This document shows, piece by piece, positions 24,714 through 30,165 of a stretch of 36,320 bases of DNA. Made by a program: the position numbers and the translations under genes. Origin of the DNA: a virus. Numbering within the stretch: position 1 is the first letter of the stretch; each line of letters begins with the position of its first letter. The stretch covers positions 1 to 36,320 of the IMG/VR virus record IMGVR_UViG_3300046794_000174. One strand, written 5' to 3'. The notes under the pieces are model-generated. The model ran no database searches and had not been told where the DNA came from. It saw only the letters and a program-made list of their open reading frames with translations.

Positions 24714-25292
24714 TTACTCGACGATCAGCCAGTCCTCGGCCAGCGCGTCGCTGCCGCTGGGCGCCCAGGTGCTCACGGTGTCATCGGCACCCTTGAGCGC
24801 GAGGTAGGCGTTGTACGGGACCATGCCGCCTTCGCCGAAGAAGGCCTTCGCGGCGCCCGTCTGCGCCGGGTAGCTGTTGGCCGGGACCAGGTAGGCAAAC
24901 ATGCCCTTGCCGTTCCAGCCGGCGCGCGCCACGCGTTGGCCGGTCTTCAGCGCCGTCAGCGCGATGCCGAACGACAGGCCGCTGGCCGCCGCCAGGTCGC
25001 GCGTCTTCGGCTCGTCGGCGCGCGCCACCTCGTTGGCGTGCTTCTCGGCCTGCTGCTTCTGGTACGGCATCCAGTGCCAGGACGGGAAACAGCCGGGCTC
25101 CTGCTCGGGATCCGCGTGGGTGACGGCGCTGCGGTAGCCTGCCTCGATGTCGACCGAGTTCAGGCCGAACACATGCAGGTTCAGGTTGAACGGACCGTTG
25201 ACAGCGGCGACGATTGCCGCGCGGACGGAGCCGTCGGCGCCGCGGTACCAGACGATGCGGCCGATGGTCGGGGTGATGTGCGTCATGCTCAT
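24714..25292 (-). CDS. Tad2 (DUF2829)-domain protein with N-terminal extension; candidate anti-Thoeris factor
   Basis: 192 residues. Residues ~106-192 (LSFGIALTALKTGQRVARAGWNGKGMF, then a loop, MVPYNAYLALKGADD, WAPSGSDALAEDWLIV) are a full DUF2829 domain, the fold of Thoeris anti-defence protein Tad2, which soaks up the cyclic ADP-ribose-type signal. Residues ~4-78 (ITPTIGRIVWYRG, WHWMPYQKQQ) are a separate phage domain often found alone. The fusion may fix the signal sponge to something or be a double-domain protein. It is expressed early, as anti-defence genes usually are. Two in-frame ATGs (25292, 25286) share one AAGGAG SD. Activity against a defence system is inferred from the family. 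Confidence 0.8.
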   Translation of the reverse strand: MSMTHITPTIGRIVWYRGADGSVRAAIVAAVNGPFNLNLHVFGLNSVDIEAGYRSAVTHADPEQEPGCFPSWHWMPYQKQQAEKHANEVARADEPKTRDLAAASGLSFGIALTALKTGQRVARAGWNGKGMFAYLVPANSYPAQTGAAKAFFGEGGMVPYNAYLALKGADDTVSTWAPSGSDALAEDWLIVE

Positions 25293-25301
25293 GCTGCTCC
25301 T

Positions 25302-25580
25302 TCAGGTTGTTGTCGTTCCCGCTACAGCGGGGACGGTTGCTGCGCTCGCGCGCGAAATGGTCTCGTTGGCCGGTGCTGGCCTCTTGCGCTGCTCCGGTGG
25401 CATCTGCGCTTTCCGGGTCTCCCACGCTCCCTGCTCGTTGAAGAGCACGCAGCGCGGGTCGGTCGAGTGCACGGGCCTGTCGAATCCCTCGCAGTGGCCT
25501 GGGCCGTCCTCGTTGCGCCGCCGGGATCCGGTCGGGATGAAGCGCGCGCAGATGCGGCAGGGCAGGGGCTCGCGGTTCAT
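25302..25580 (-). CDS. Small Cys-containing hypothetical protein
   Basis: 92 residues from ATG 25580, overlapping the previous gene by 4 bp. Residues 8-45 hold CRICARF, CEGF and RCVLFNEQGAWE, a plausible zinc knuckle of CxxC...C...C type. The C-terminal half is Pro/Ala/Thr-rich and probably disordered. It belongs to the early left operon between the replication genes and the Tad2-domain gene. No function is known. Confidence 0.55.
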   Translation of the reverse strand: MNREPLPCRICARFIPTGSRRRNEDGPGHCEGFDRPVHSTDPRCVLFNEQGAWETRKAQMPPEQRKRPAPANETISRASAATVPAVAGTTTT

Positions 25581-26233
25581 GCGCGGCGGCCGTCCGCGAT
25601 CCGGTGCACGTCGGCGCTGGGCAACAGCACGTCGGCGGCAGACCTCATGCTCAGCAGCGGCGCGGTCGTGCCGCCCAGGCGCACGGCGCTGGCCTTGCGC
25701 TCGTCGCCGACGAGGATGGGCGGGTTCTCGCGGAAGCCGGCCTTGCTGTTGTGCGCGTTCGCCAGGCCGATCAGGACGGGCGGGTACTCGGGTGTCTCGT
25801 CGCGCATGCGGTAGCCGCGGTAGCGGTTCTGGAACTCCTTGGCGACGAAGGGCCATTCCTTCTCGTCCTTGGCGCCGATGTACACCCAACCGCCCATGTC
25901 GAGGACCACGCGATGGATAACCGGGTCATCGAACACGACGCACTGGTAGGTGCCGACTCGGCGCACGGCCTGATCGACCTTCGACCAGGCAATGGCGGCC
26001 TGGTCGTCGGTCCGGCCCTGGGTCATCCGGGCGACGTCGGCGATCTTCGGCATAAACTGCCCGGTGTCCGGGTTGCGCACGTGGGCCCAGAGCGCGCGCT
26101 TGACGCTGGCGAGGTCGTACTCGCGGAGACCGTTCCAGTACAGGTCGACCACGTTCTCGGACAGCTCCTTGCCGTAGTAGTCGGCCACGGCCAGCAGCGT
26201 TTTCGCGAAGTCGGGCAGCTCGGAATCAACCAT
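25577..26233 (-). CDS. Phage replication protein (DUF6475-like, possible helicase-loader partner)
   Basis: 218 residues. The N-terminal ~90 residues (LPDFAKTLLAVADYYGKELSENVVDLYWNGL, then VKRALWAHVRNPDTGQFMP) resemble the small replication proteins that follow DUF1376 genes in Burkholderiales phages, annotated I believe as DUF6475. RNPDTGQFMPKIADV is the kind of segment found in lambda P / DnaT-like loaders. It overlaps the initiator gene by 8 bp. By synteny with lambda O-P this would recruit the host helicase to the origin; that role is inferred. Confidence 0.65.
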   Translation of the reverse strand: MVDSELPDFAKTLLAVADYYGKELSENVVDLYWNGLREYDLASVKRALWAHVRNPDTGQFMPKIADVARMTQGRTDDQAAIAWSKVDQAVRRVGTYQCVVFDDPVIHRVVLDMGGWVYIGAKDEKEWPFVAKEFQNRYRGYRMRDETPEYPPVLIGLANAHNSKAGFRENPPILVGDERKASAVRLGGTTAPLLSMRSAADVLLPSADVHRIADGRRA

Positions 26234-27284
26234 GGTTTTGCTCCTGTTCCTGTCGTTTGCGTTCGAGCCAGGCTTCCATGTTTCGGGCGGTGGCCTGGCC
26301 GGCTTTGGTGAGGGTTGTGGTGGCGCCAGGCTGCGCGGCGCCGGCGGCGGTCAGCTCGCGGGCTTCCTTGGCCCAGCGCTCGAGGATCGAGAAGACGAAG
26401 CCGGGCGGGATGGCTGCGCCCTTCTTCGCCTTGCGAGCGTCTTCACACGCGGCGGTCATGGTCTCGGCGGTAACGCCTTGCGCGGCAAGGGTGGTCAGAC
26501 GCGGGTCGCCCGGGTTCGAGCTGATGCCGAAGGCACGCATCGCCATGCTCAGGGATGCCGCAGCCGTCGGCCCGACGCCCGCACCGGGTTCCGGTTGAGC
26601 AGATGCGCGGGGATCGGAGCCCATAGGGTTTGTATTTAATTCTCCCTGTCTCTGTCCCTCTCCCTGTCCCTTGGATGGTGTTTCGCCAGGGACATCGGGG
26701 ATGTCATCGAGGGACAATGGGGGTATGTCGTCGGGGACATCATCATCTGTCCCTTGGGACAAAGGGGTGATGTCCTTCGGGACAGGTAGCGGCTGTCCAA
26801 CGGGACAACCACCCGCGAACCATGCTTCGAACTCAGGGAACGGAATCTTTGTCCCGTGTCTGTCGTTGTGTTTCTTGATGCGTGCGCACTCGGTTTTCAA
26901 CCGCTGCTTCAGCTTCCCGATCCAGGATTCGTTCGCCTTCTCGCACACGACAGTGTGGTACCAACGGCCGTCGCTGCACAGGACGAAGCCACGCATGGCG
27001 CCGTCCTTGACGTCCTTCCAGTGGGGATCGATTCGGCCGCGCGACAGGTAGCCGGCCGCTTTCGCGATCCAGTTGTCGCTGTCGGGCATGCTGCCGGCGG
27101 GAACCTGATGCCAGGCCGCGGCCCAGAGCAGGACAGCCGCCCAGTTCTCCTCGGGGGTCTGCTCGCTGGCCATGTCGCTGTCGCGGAGACGTGCGACGTC
27201 CAGGGGCATGAACTTGAAGTCCTGGAGGTCGCAGTCAGGTGGGGTGAGGGGCGCCGGTAGGACGGCAGCCTCGCGCGCGGTCAT
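26226..27284 (-). CDS. DUF1376-type replication initiator-like protein
   Basis: 352 residues. Residues ~20-120 (FKFMPLDVARLRDSD, EENWAAVLLWAAAWHQVPAGSMPDSD, WYHTVVCEKANESW) are a DUF1376 winged-helix domain, typical of phage initiators of the YdaU type. Residues ~155-235 are an acidic, Pro/Asp/Gly/Gln-rich linker whose DNA carries the 22-23 bp iteron array. The C-terminal ~110 residues form a helical domain. Overall it has the two-domain-plus-linker plan of lambda O, with the origin inside the linker. It overlaps both neighbours by a few bases. The replication role is inferred from family, position and repeats. Confidence 0.75.
   Translation of the reverse strand: MTAREAAVLPAPLTPPDCDLQDFKFMPLDVARLRDSDMASEQTPEENWAAVLLWAAAWHQVPAGSMPDSDNWIAKAAGYLSRGRIDPHWKDVKDGAMRGFVLCSDGRWYHTVVCEKANESWIGKLKQRLKTECARIKKHNDRHGTKIPFPEFEAWFAGGCPVGQPLPVPKDITPLSQGTDDDVPDDIPPLSLDDIPDVPGETPSKGQGEGQRQGELNTNPMGSDPRASAQPEPGAGVGPTAAASLSMAMRAFGISSNPGDPRLTTLAAQGVTAETMTAACEDARKAKKGAAIPPGFVFSILERWAKEARELTAAGAAQPGATTTLTKAGQATARNMEAWLERKRQEQEQNHG
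26689..26807. repeat. Iteron array: putative origin of replication inside the initiator gene
   Basis: GGGACA occurs at 26689, 26711, 26734, 26756, 26779 and 26802 (spacings 22, 23, 22, 23, 23). The last three are inverted repeats of form TGTCC-N(2-3)-GGGACA at 26748-26761, 26771-26784 and 26794-26807, exactly 23 bp apart; TGTC also precedes those at 26702-26716 and 26726-26739. Inverted TGTCCC copies flank the array at 26653, 26665 and 26850. The period is not a multiple of three, so this is not a peptide repeat. Confidence 0.7.
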
Positions 27285-27505
27285 GGCGGATTCGCTCCCG
27301 CCAGTTCCAGCATGGGCTTCACGGCCACGCGCGCGTAGACGACGGCCTGGCGCTCTCGCCAGCCTTTCTGCCAGTCAGCGATGGCAACGGCCGACGTGTG
27401 CGGATTCATGTTGTGATCGTCGATGCCTTCGTGGCGGTCGAACGCGTCGGCGCCGCGCTGGCGCATGATCTCGGGGGTGACGGGGCGGATTGCTTCGTCC
27501 ATCAT
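27281..27505 (-). CDS. Small hypothetical protein of the early left operon
   Basis: 74 residues (MMDEAIRPVTPEIMRQRGADAFDRHEG); the first two codons are both ATG. Mostly helical, with ADWQKGWRERQAVVYAR in the C-terminal half, a pattern found in small phage proteins that pad early operons (CrfC- or ninX-like in size, but no real match recognised). It overlaps both the upstream 63-aa gene and the downstream initiator gene by 4 bp, so translation is coupled through the whole run. Confidence 0.55.
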   Translation of the reverse strand: MMDEAIRPVTPEIMRQRGADAFDRHEGIDDHNMNPHTSAVAIADWQKGWRERQAVVYARVAVKPMLELAGANPP

Positions 27506-27693
27506 TCCCCCGCCTGCTTGCGGTAGTGATCGACGGCTTCCGCGAGCTCCTCGCCGCTGACCTCATAACGGCCGGCCTCGCGGGCTTTCTGGCCTGGTGG
27601 CGCGACCTGCACAGCCTTGCGGCGGTCGGCCCAGGAGCACGCTTTGGCGATGACCTTCGTCGCCGCCTTGCTATCCAGTGATACAGTGCTCAT
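27502..27693 (-). CDS. Small basic hypothetical protein of the early left operon
   Basis: 63 residues from ATG 27693 (MSTVSLDSKAATKVIAKACSWADRRKAVQVAPPGQ). One short basic helix, a Pro/Gly turn, and a C-terminal amphipathic helix EELAEAVDHYRKQAGE. No known domain. The start has AAGGAA about 10 nt upstream. It comes after a 74-bp gap with a rightward-facing hairpin and before the 74-aa gene, with which it overlaps. Confidence 0.5.
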   Translation of the reverse strand: MSTVSLDSKAATKVIAKACSWADRRKAVQVAPPGQKAREAGRYEVSGEELAEAVDHYRKQAGE

Positions 27694-27711
27694 CGTTGTA
27701 TTTCCTTTCAC

Positions 27712-27740
27712 GGCCCGGTTCTCCCCCGGGCCTTTCTTTT
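27712..27740 (+). terminator. Possible rightward (plus-strand) intrinsic terminator inside the leftward operon
   Basis: GGCCCGG (27712-27718), 7-nt loop, CCGGGCC (27726-27732) and then TTTCTTTT on the plus strand. The U-tract is only on the plus side, so it would stop transcription running against the operon, not the operon itself. No plus-strand gene precedes it; it could trim antisense RNA. Confidence 0.45.
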
Positions 27741-27767
27741 GCAGCTTCGTGACGCAGGCGGAACCCA

Positions 27768-28010
27768 TCAAAGATTCCTCCGGGCGCCGCCTTTTGCGCC
27801 GCGTGCGCGGCAGGCCGGGCGACCGAGACCCGGACAATGTCGGGATTCCTTCGGGGGCGCCGGCGGCTTACCATGCGTGCGAGCTGCCTTGTGCATCAGG
27901 TCGCGGAAGAACGGGCTTCGGCCCAGCCCTCCGCGGATCTGATCGAGGATGCTCATCTCGTCGTCGTTCAGCTTCACTTCGACGGTTCCAATACGGGCTG
28001 CGTGGTTCAT
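27768..28010 (-). CDS. Ribbon-helix-helix type small regulator
   Basis: 80 residues from ATG 28010 (SD AAGGAG 7 nt upstream). Residues ~7-45 (GTVEVKLNDDEMSILDQIRGG, then SPFFRDLMHKAA) fit the beta-alpha-alpha pattern of an Arc/MetJ-like ribbon-helix-helix DNA-binding domain: an N-terminal strand with alternating residues and two helices split by a Gly/Ser turn. The C-terminal ~30 residues are basic and disordered. It is the second gene of the early left operon after cro, a position often held by CII-like or early regulators. The target is unknown. Confidence 0.55.
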   Translation of the reverse strand: MNHAARIGTVEVKLNDDEMSILDQIRGGLGRSPFFRDLMHKAARTHGKPPAPPKESRHCPGLGRPACRARGAKGGARRNL

Positions 28011-28133
28011 GTGTTTCTCCTTGGTGGTGCGGGTTACGAGGACGGCCATGCGGCCGGGGTGATTCTGTGCAATCGCTCAAGGGCAACTGCCTGTGCGCAA
28101 CTTTGTAGGCGTGCGAAATCGGTATGGCTATGC

Positions 28134-28385
28134 TCAGGCCGGCGCGGTGCGCCGTCGGCTCGGCAGGGTGGTGGATCGGATGAAGGCCCAGTCGGCCTCT
28201 GGACAGAGCTCCTCGCATAGCAGGATGCGGTTGCTCTCGCGCTCAAGGTTGATGGCGAGCTTCTCGGGACACGGACGGTTGCCATAGCCCACCTGGCGCA
28301 GGTAGTTGAACGACGTGCCACAGCGTGCCGCAAAGGAGTCCCGGGCTTCCACCGGGATGGCGTTCAGGTAGTCGATGAGCTTCAT
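28134..28385 (-). CDS. cro: Cro-like repressor (YdaS-type HTH), likely leaderless
   Basis: 83 residues from ATG 28385 (MKLIDYLNAIPVEARDSFAARCGTS). The HTH (about residues 13-45) with SFNYLRQVGYGNRPCPEKLAINLE is typical of YdaS/Cro-family repressors that face a CI gene in Proteobacterial prophages; CEELCPEADWAFIR at the end is also characteristic. It is divergent from cI, with 83 bp between the two ATGs. The promoter on the minus strand (TTGACT, 17 bp, TACAGT at 28399-28394) predicts a start within 0-5 nt of the ATG, leaving no room for an SD. A TTG further upstream (28403) lies in the -10 region and is not usable. Confidence 0.85.
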   Translation of the reverse strand: MKLIDYLNAIPVEARDSFAARCGTSFNYLRQVGYGNRPCPEKLAINLERESNRILLCEELCPEADWAFIRSTTLPSRRRTAPA

Positions 28386-28393
28386 GGGCTCCG

Positions 28394-28422
28394 ACTGTAT
28401 CAATTGATAAAGTAAGAGTCAA
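28394..28422 (-). promoter_or_regulatory. Early left promoter (cro promoter)
   Basis: TTGACT (28422-28417), 17-bp spacer, TACAGT (28399-28394). The spacer holds operator O1 and the -35 abuts O2. The arrangement is base-for-base equivalent to the early right promoter at 29485-29513. Confidence 0.8.
28395..28412. promoter_or_regulatory. Operator O1 (repressor site in the cro promoter)
   Basis: CTGTATCAATTGATAAAG, an almost perfect 18-bp dyad centred on CAA|TTG (28403.5), lying in the cro promoter spacer. Its inverse matches the sites at 29472 and 29495. Confidence 0.75.
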
Positions 28423-28435
28423 GCGATTGCTAATT
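28418..28435. promoter_or_regulatory. Operator O2 (between cro and cI promoters)
   Basis: Degenerate dyad AGCGATTGCTAA centred at 28426.5, 23 bp from O1 (the same spacing as the two right-arm sites). Relative to the predicted cI start (28469) it is centred at about -42, the position from which lambda CI activates its own promoter. Confidence 0.55.
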
Positions 28436-28451
28436 TATCAGATGCTAAAAG
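28434..28451. promoter_or_regulatory. Operator O3 (overlaps the cI promoter)
   Basis: TTTATCAGATGCTAAAAG: both half-sites fit the consensus, only the centre differs. Centred at 28441.5, 15 bp from O2, so the two would compete. It covers the cI -35 region, as expected for negative autoregulation. Confidence 0.6.
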
Positions 28452-28462
28452 TGCGGGATAAT
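28434..28462 (+). promoter_or_regulatory. cI maintenance promoter
   Basis: Weak -35 TTTATC (28434-28439), 17-bp spacer, -10 GATAAT (28457-28462). The predicted +1 falls on the A of the cI ATG (28469). A poor -35 with a good -10 is typical of a self-activated promoter. Confidence 0.6.
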
Positions 28463-28468
28463 TTCCGG

Positions 28469-29185
28469 ATGAACATGTACCAACACCGGAGAGAGCGCCT
28501 ACTTGCGCTGATCGAGGCCGAATACAACGGCGAGCGCGTGCGCTTCTGCGACAAGGCGGGGGTGAGTGAATCGCGGCTGGCGCAGCTTCTTTCTGCGACA
28601 TATCGCGATGGCACATCCTTCACCGAGAAGACAGCGCGCAAGCTCGAGGAGGCGGCCGGCTTGCCGCCGCTGTATTTCGACCAAGGCGCCGCGCCCACGG
28701 TTGATGAATGGATTGCGAAGATTCCAGGGGCGCGCCGCGTCGTGGCCGTGGACCCTGGGCACCCAGCGCTCACGCAGATTAGGAAAGTGAAGCTGAAGGT
28801 CCAGGCTGGAATCACGGGTTTCCAGATTGAACCCGAGCATTACGAAGGTGAAACGACGACCGTACCGACGAGCTGGATGCTGGAGCGCGGCCTGGCCCGC
28901 GACGCATTGCTATCCATCGTCGTAAAGGGCGAAAGCATGGTGCCCAACCTACACGATGGGGACACAATCATCGTGAACACGAGGGATACGAAACTCGTGT
29001 CGGGCGCCGTCTACGTCGTGAATTACGAAGGCGAGGCGGTCGTTAAACGCATGATTCGAGATGCTGGGCAATGGTGGCTCGCATCAGACAATGCTGATCA
29101 GGTGCGATATCACAAGCAGTTGTGCAAAGGCGCAGAGTGCATTGTTATCGGCCGAGTGGTTCGCAAAGAGAGCTCCTATATATGA
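28469..29185 (+). CDS. cI: CI/LexA-type phage repressor with S24 self-cleavage domain
   Basis: 238 residues from ATG 28469 (MNMYQHRRERLLALIEAEYNG). N-terminal HTH at residues ~22-66 (FCDKAGVSESRLAQLLSA). The hinge carries the cleavage pair Ala113-Gly114 (VQAGITGF). The S24 peptidase domain has nucleophile Ser156 in KGESMVPNLHDGD and general base Lys193 in EAVVKRMI. So this repressor should be cleaved with RecA help after DNA damage, linking induction to SOS. No SD precedes the start, and the promoter predicts a leaderless mRNA. It controls both arms through the operators listed. The gene overlaps the next by 4 bp. Confidence 0.93.
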   Translation: MNMYQHRRERLLALIEAEYNGERVRFCDKAGVSESRLAQLLSATYRDGTSFTEKTARKLEEAAGLPPLYFDQGAAPTVDEWIAKIPGARRVVAVDPGHPALTQIRKVKLKVQAGITGFQIEPEHYEGETTTVPTSWMLERGLARDALLSIVVKGESMVPNLHDGDTIIVNTRDTKLVSGAVYVVNYEGEAVVKRMIRDAGQWWLASDNADQVRYHKQLCKGAECIVIGRVVRKESSYI

Positions 29186-29385
29186 AGCGATTCGGCGGTT
29201 ATATCTGGGCAGTAATTATTTTGTGTGCTTTGATCGATGAGGGTATCAGGCTATATCACCACAGAGACCTCAGAACTTGGATTGTGCTAGCTATAGTTTG
29301 CTATTTGATACTGAGCATCACCATAGGTATGTTGTTGCGTCTATGGGGGAAGTACGTCCTCCGTAAGAGAAAAGCTCAGCCCTAA
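29182..29385 (+). CDS. Small membrane protein translationally coupled to the repressor
   Basis: 67 residues from ATG 29182, overlapping the cI stop (ATGA). Two hydrophobic helices, about residues 5-20 (YIWAVIILCALID) and 31-53 (WIVLAIVCYLILSITIGMLL), joined by a charged loop with IRLYHHRD, and a basic C-terminus (RKRKAQP) suggesting both ends are cytoplasmic. The DNA is visibly lower in GC than its neighbours. Being co-transcribed with cI it would be made in the lysogen, so superinfection exclusion or another lysogenic-conversion role is plausible. No family is recognised. Confidence 0.7.
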   Translation: MKRFGGYIWAVIILCALIDEGIRLYHHRDLRTWIVLAIVCYLILSITIGMLLRLWGKYVLRKRKAQP

Positions 29386-29405
29386 CTCGTCGTTCATAAC
29401 TTAGG

Positions 29406-29433
29406 AAAAACCCGCTTCGAGCGGGTTTTTTTT
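29406..29433. terminator. Bidirectional intrinsic terminator after the lysogeny module
   Basis: AAAAACCCGCT-TCG-AGCGGG followed by TTTTTTTT. A-tract and U-tract on both sides let it work both ways. It insulates the cI transcript from the early right promoter about 50 bp downstream. Confidence 0.9.
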
Positions 29434-29471
29434 CGTCCGTACCATCCACTCCCGAAAAATTTTCCCAAGTT

Positions 29472-29489
29472 CTTTATCAATTGCTTGAC
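29472..29489. promoter_or_regulatory. Operator OE1 (upstream of the early right promoter)
   Basis: CTTTATCAATTGCTTGAC centred at 29480.5, 23 bp from OE2. It overlaps the -35 box from upstream, exactly as O2 does at cro. Confidence 0.65.
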
Positions 29490-29513
29490 GAGTCCTTTAG
29501 CAATTGATACAGT
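29485..29513 (+). promoter_or_regulatory. Early right promoter
   Basis: TTGACG (29485-29490), 17 bp, TACAGT (29508-29513); predicted start near 29520, 36 nt before the first gene. Built like the cro promoter, with operators overlapping the -35 and the spacer. Confidence 0.82.
29495..29512. promoter_or_regulatory. Operator OE2 (in the early right promoter spacer)
   Basis: CTTTAGCAATTGATACAG centred at 29503.5, 4.5 bp from the -10 box, the same offset as O1 in the cro promoter. Confidence 0.75.
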
Positions 29514-29555
29514 GTCTCTACTGCAACCGAGCCCGACAGGGCAGATGGAGACCCG

Positions 29556-29927
29556 ATGGACCGCTTCCCCTACGCCGCCGAAGACCGTGAAGACAAGGTC
29601 TGCCAGCTGATCGACGCCCGCATCCACGCCATCAAGCAAGACATCCGTGTGAACCGCGCATCGACCGTCGAGGCCGTGCTCGAGCACCTGGACCTGGGCG
29701 ACACCGAAGCCGATGCGCGCGACATCCTCCGCGCGGCCGTGGTCGGCCATTCCGCCGCCGTGGGCGTGCACTACGCTGCAGCCGTCGAGGCCGCTATCTA
29801 CTTCGAAGCCGAGGCGCTGGCCGAGCGCGACGTCGCCGACATGGAGCGGCACCGCGCCGAGTCCGCCCGCGAGAACCGCATCGAGCAGCGCGTGTGGAAC
29901 CACTTCTTCGCACGGAGCGCGGCATGA
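29556..29927 (+). CDS. Hypothetical helical protein, first gene of the early right operon
   Basis: 123 residues from ATG 29556 (weak SD TGGAG, 5 nt spacing). Entirely charged and helical: AEDREDKVCQLIDARIHAIKQDI at the N-terminus, STVEAVLEHLDLGDTEADARDILRAAVVGHSAAVG in the middle and ERDVADMERHRAES at the end. No known motif; the composition suggests a coiled-coil or helical-bundle protein. First genes after such promoters often counter host defences or help antitermination, but nothing here shows that. It overlaps the next gene by 4 bp. Confidence 0.6.
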   Translation: MDRFPYAAEDREDKVCQLIDARIHAIKQDIRVNRASTVEAVLEHLDLGDTEADARDILRAAVVGHSAAVGVHYAAAVEAAIYFEAEALAERDVADMERHRAESARENRIEQRVWNHFFARSAA

Positions 29928-30124
29928 CCTGCGCCCACTGCAACGACACGGGCAGCCTGTCCAAGAACGTCACCGGCTATCTGGACTGCCCGCACTGCGG
30001 CGCGGCCGCAGAGCGCATGCGCGTCGAAGCGTGGGCCCGCCGCGCGGCCCCGGGCGCCGGCCTGATCGACGTCTGGACCATTTACCAGCACGGCAAGGCC
30101 GCAGCGGCCGGCCTGAACCAATAA
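29924..30124 (+). CDS. DnaJ-type zinc-ribbon small protein
   Basis: 66 residues from ATG 29924. It opens CAHCNDTGSL and, after 10 residues, LDCPHCGAA: two CxxC knuckles with the GxG-like turn of a DnaJ cysteine-rich repeat (half of a usual DnaJ pair). The C-terminal half is a short helix and a hydrophobic end. Such solitary zinc ribbons are common in phage early operons, and their partner is unknown. It overlaps the previous stop (ATGA). Confidence 0.65.
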   Translation: MTCAHCNDTGSLSKNVTGYLDCPHCGAAAERMRVEAWARRAAPGAGLIDVWTIYQHGKAAAAGLNQ

Positions 30125-30165
30125 ATCAACCGCCGGCGGCGCCGGCCAGAACGAGGAGCAGCAGG

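Noticed and set aside
27678-27688. GTGATACAGTG resembling a half of the repressor operator
   Set aside because: Only one half-site matches and no dyad or promoter accompanies it.
28011-28133. Possible CII-type TTGC-N6-TTGC activator site between cro and the RHH gene
   Set aside because: Two TTGC elements are present but separated by 10 bases, so the spacing is wrong; nothing else in the gap stands out.
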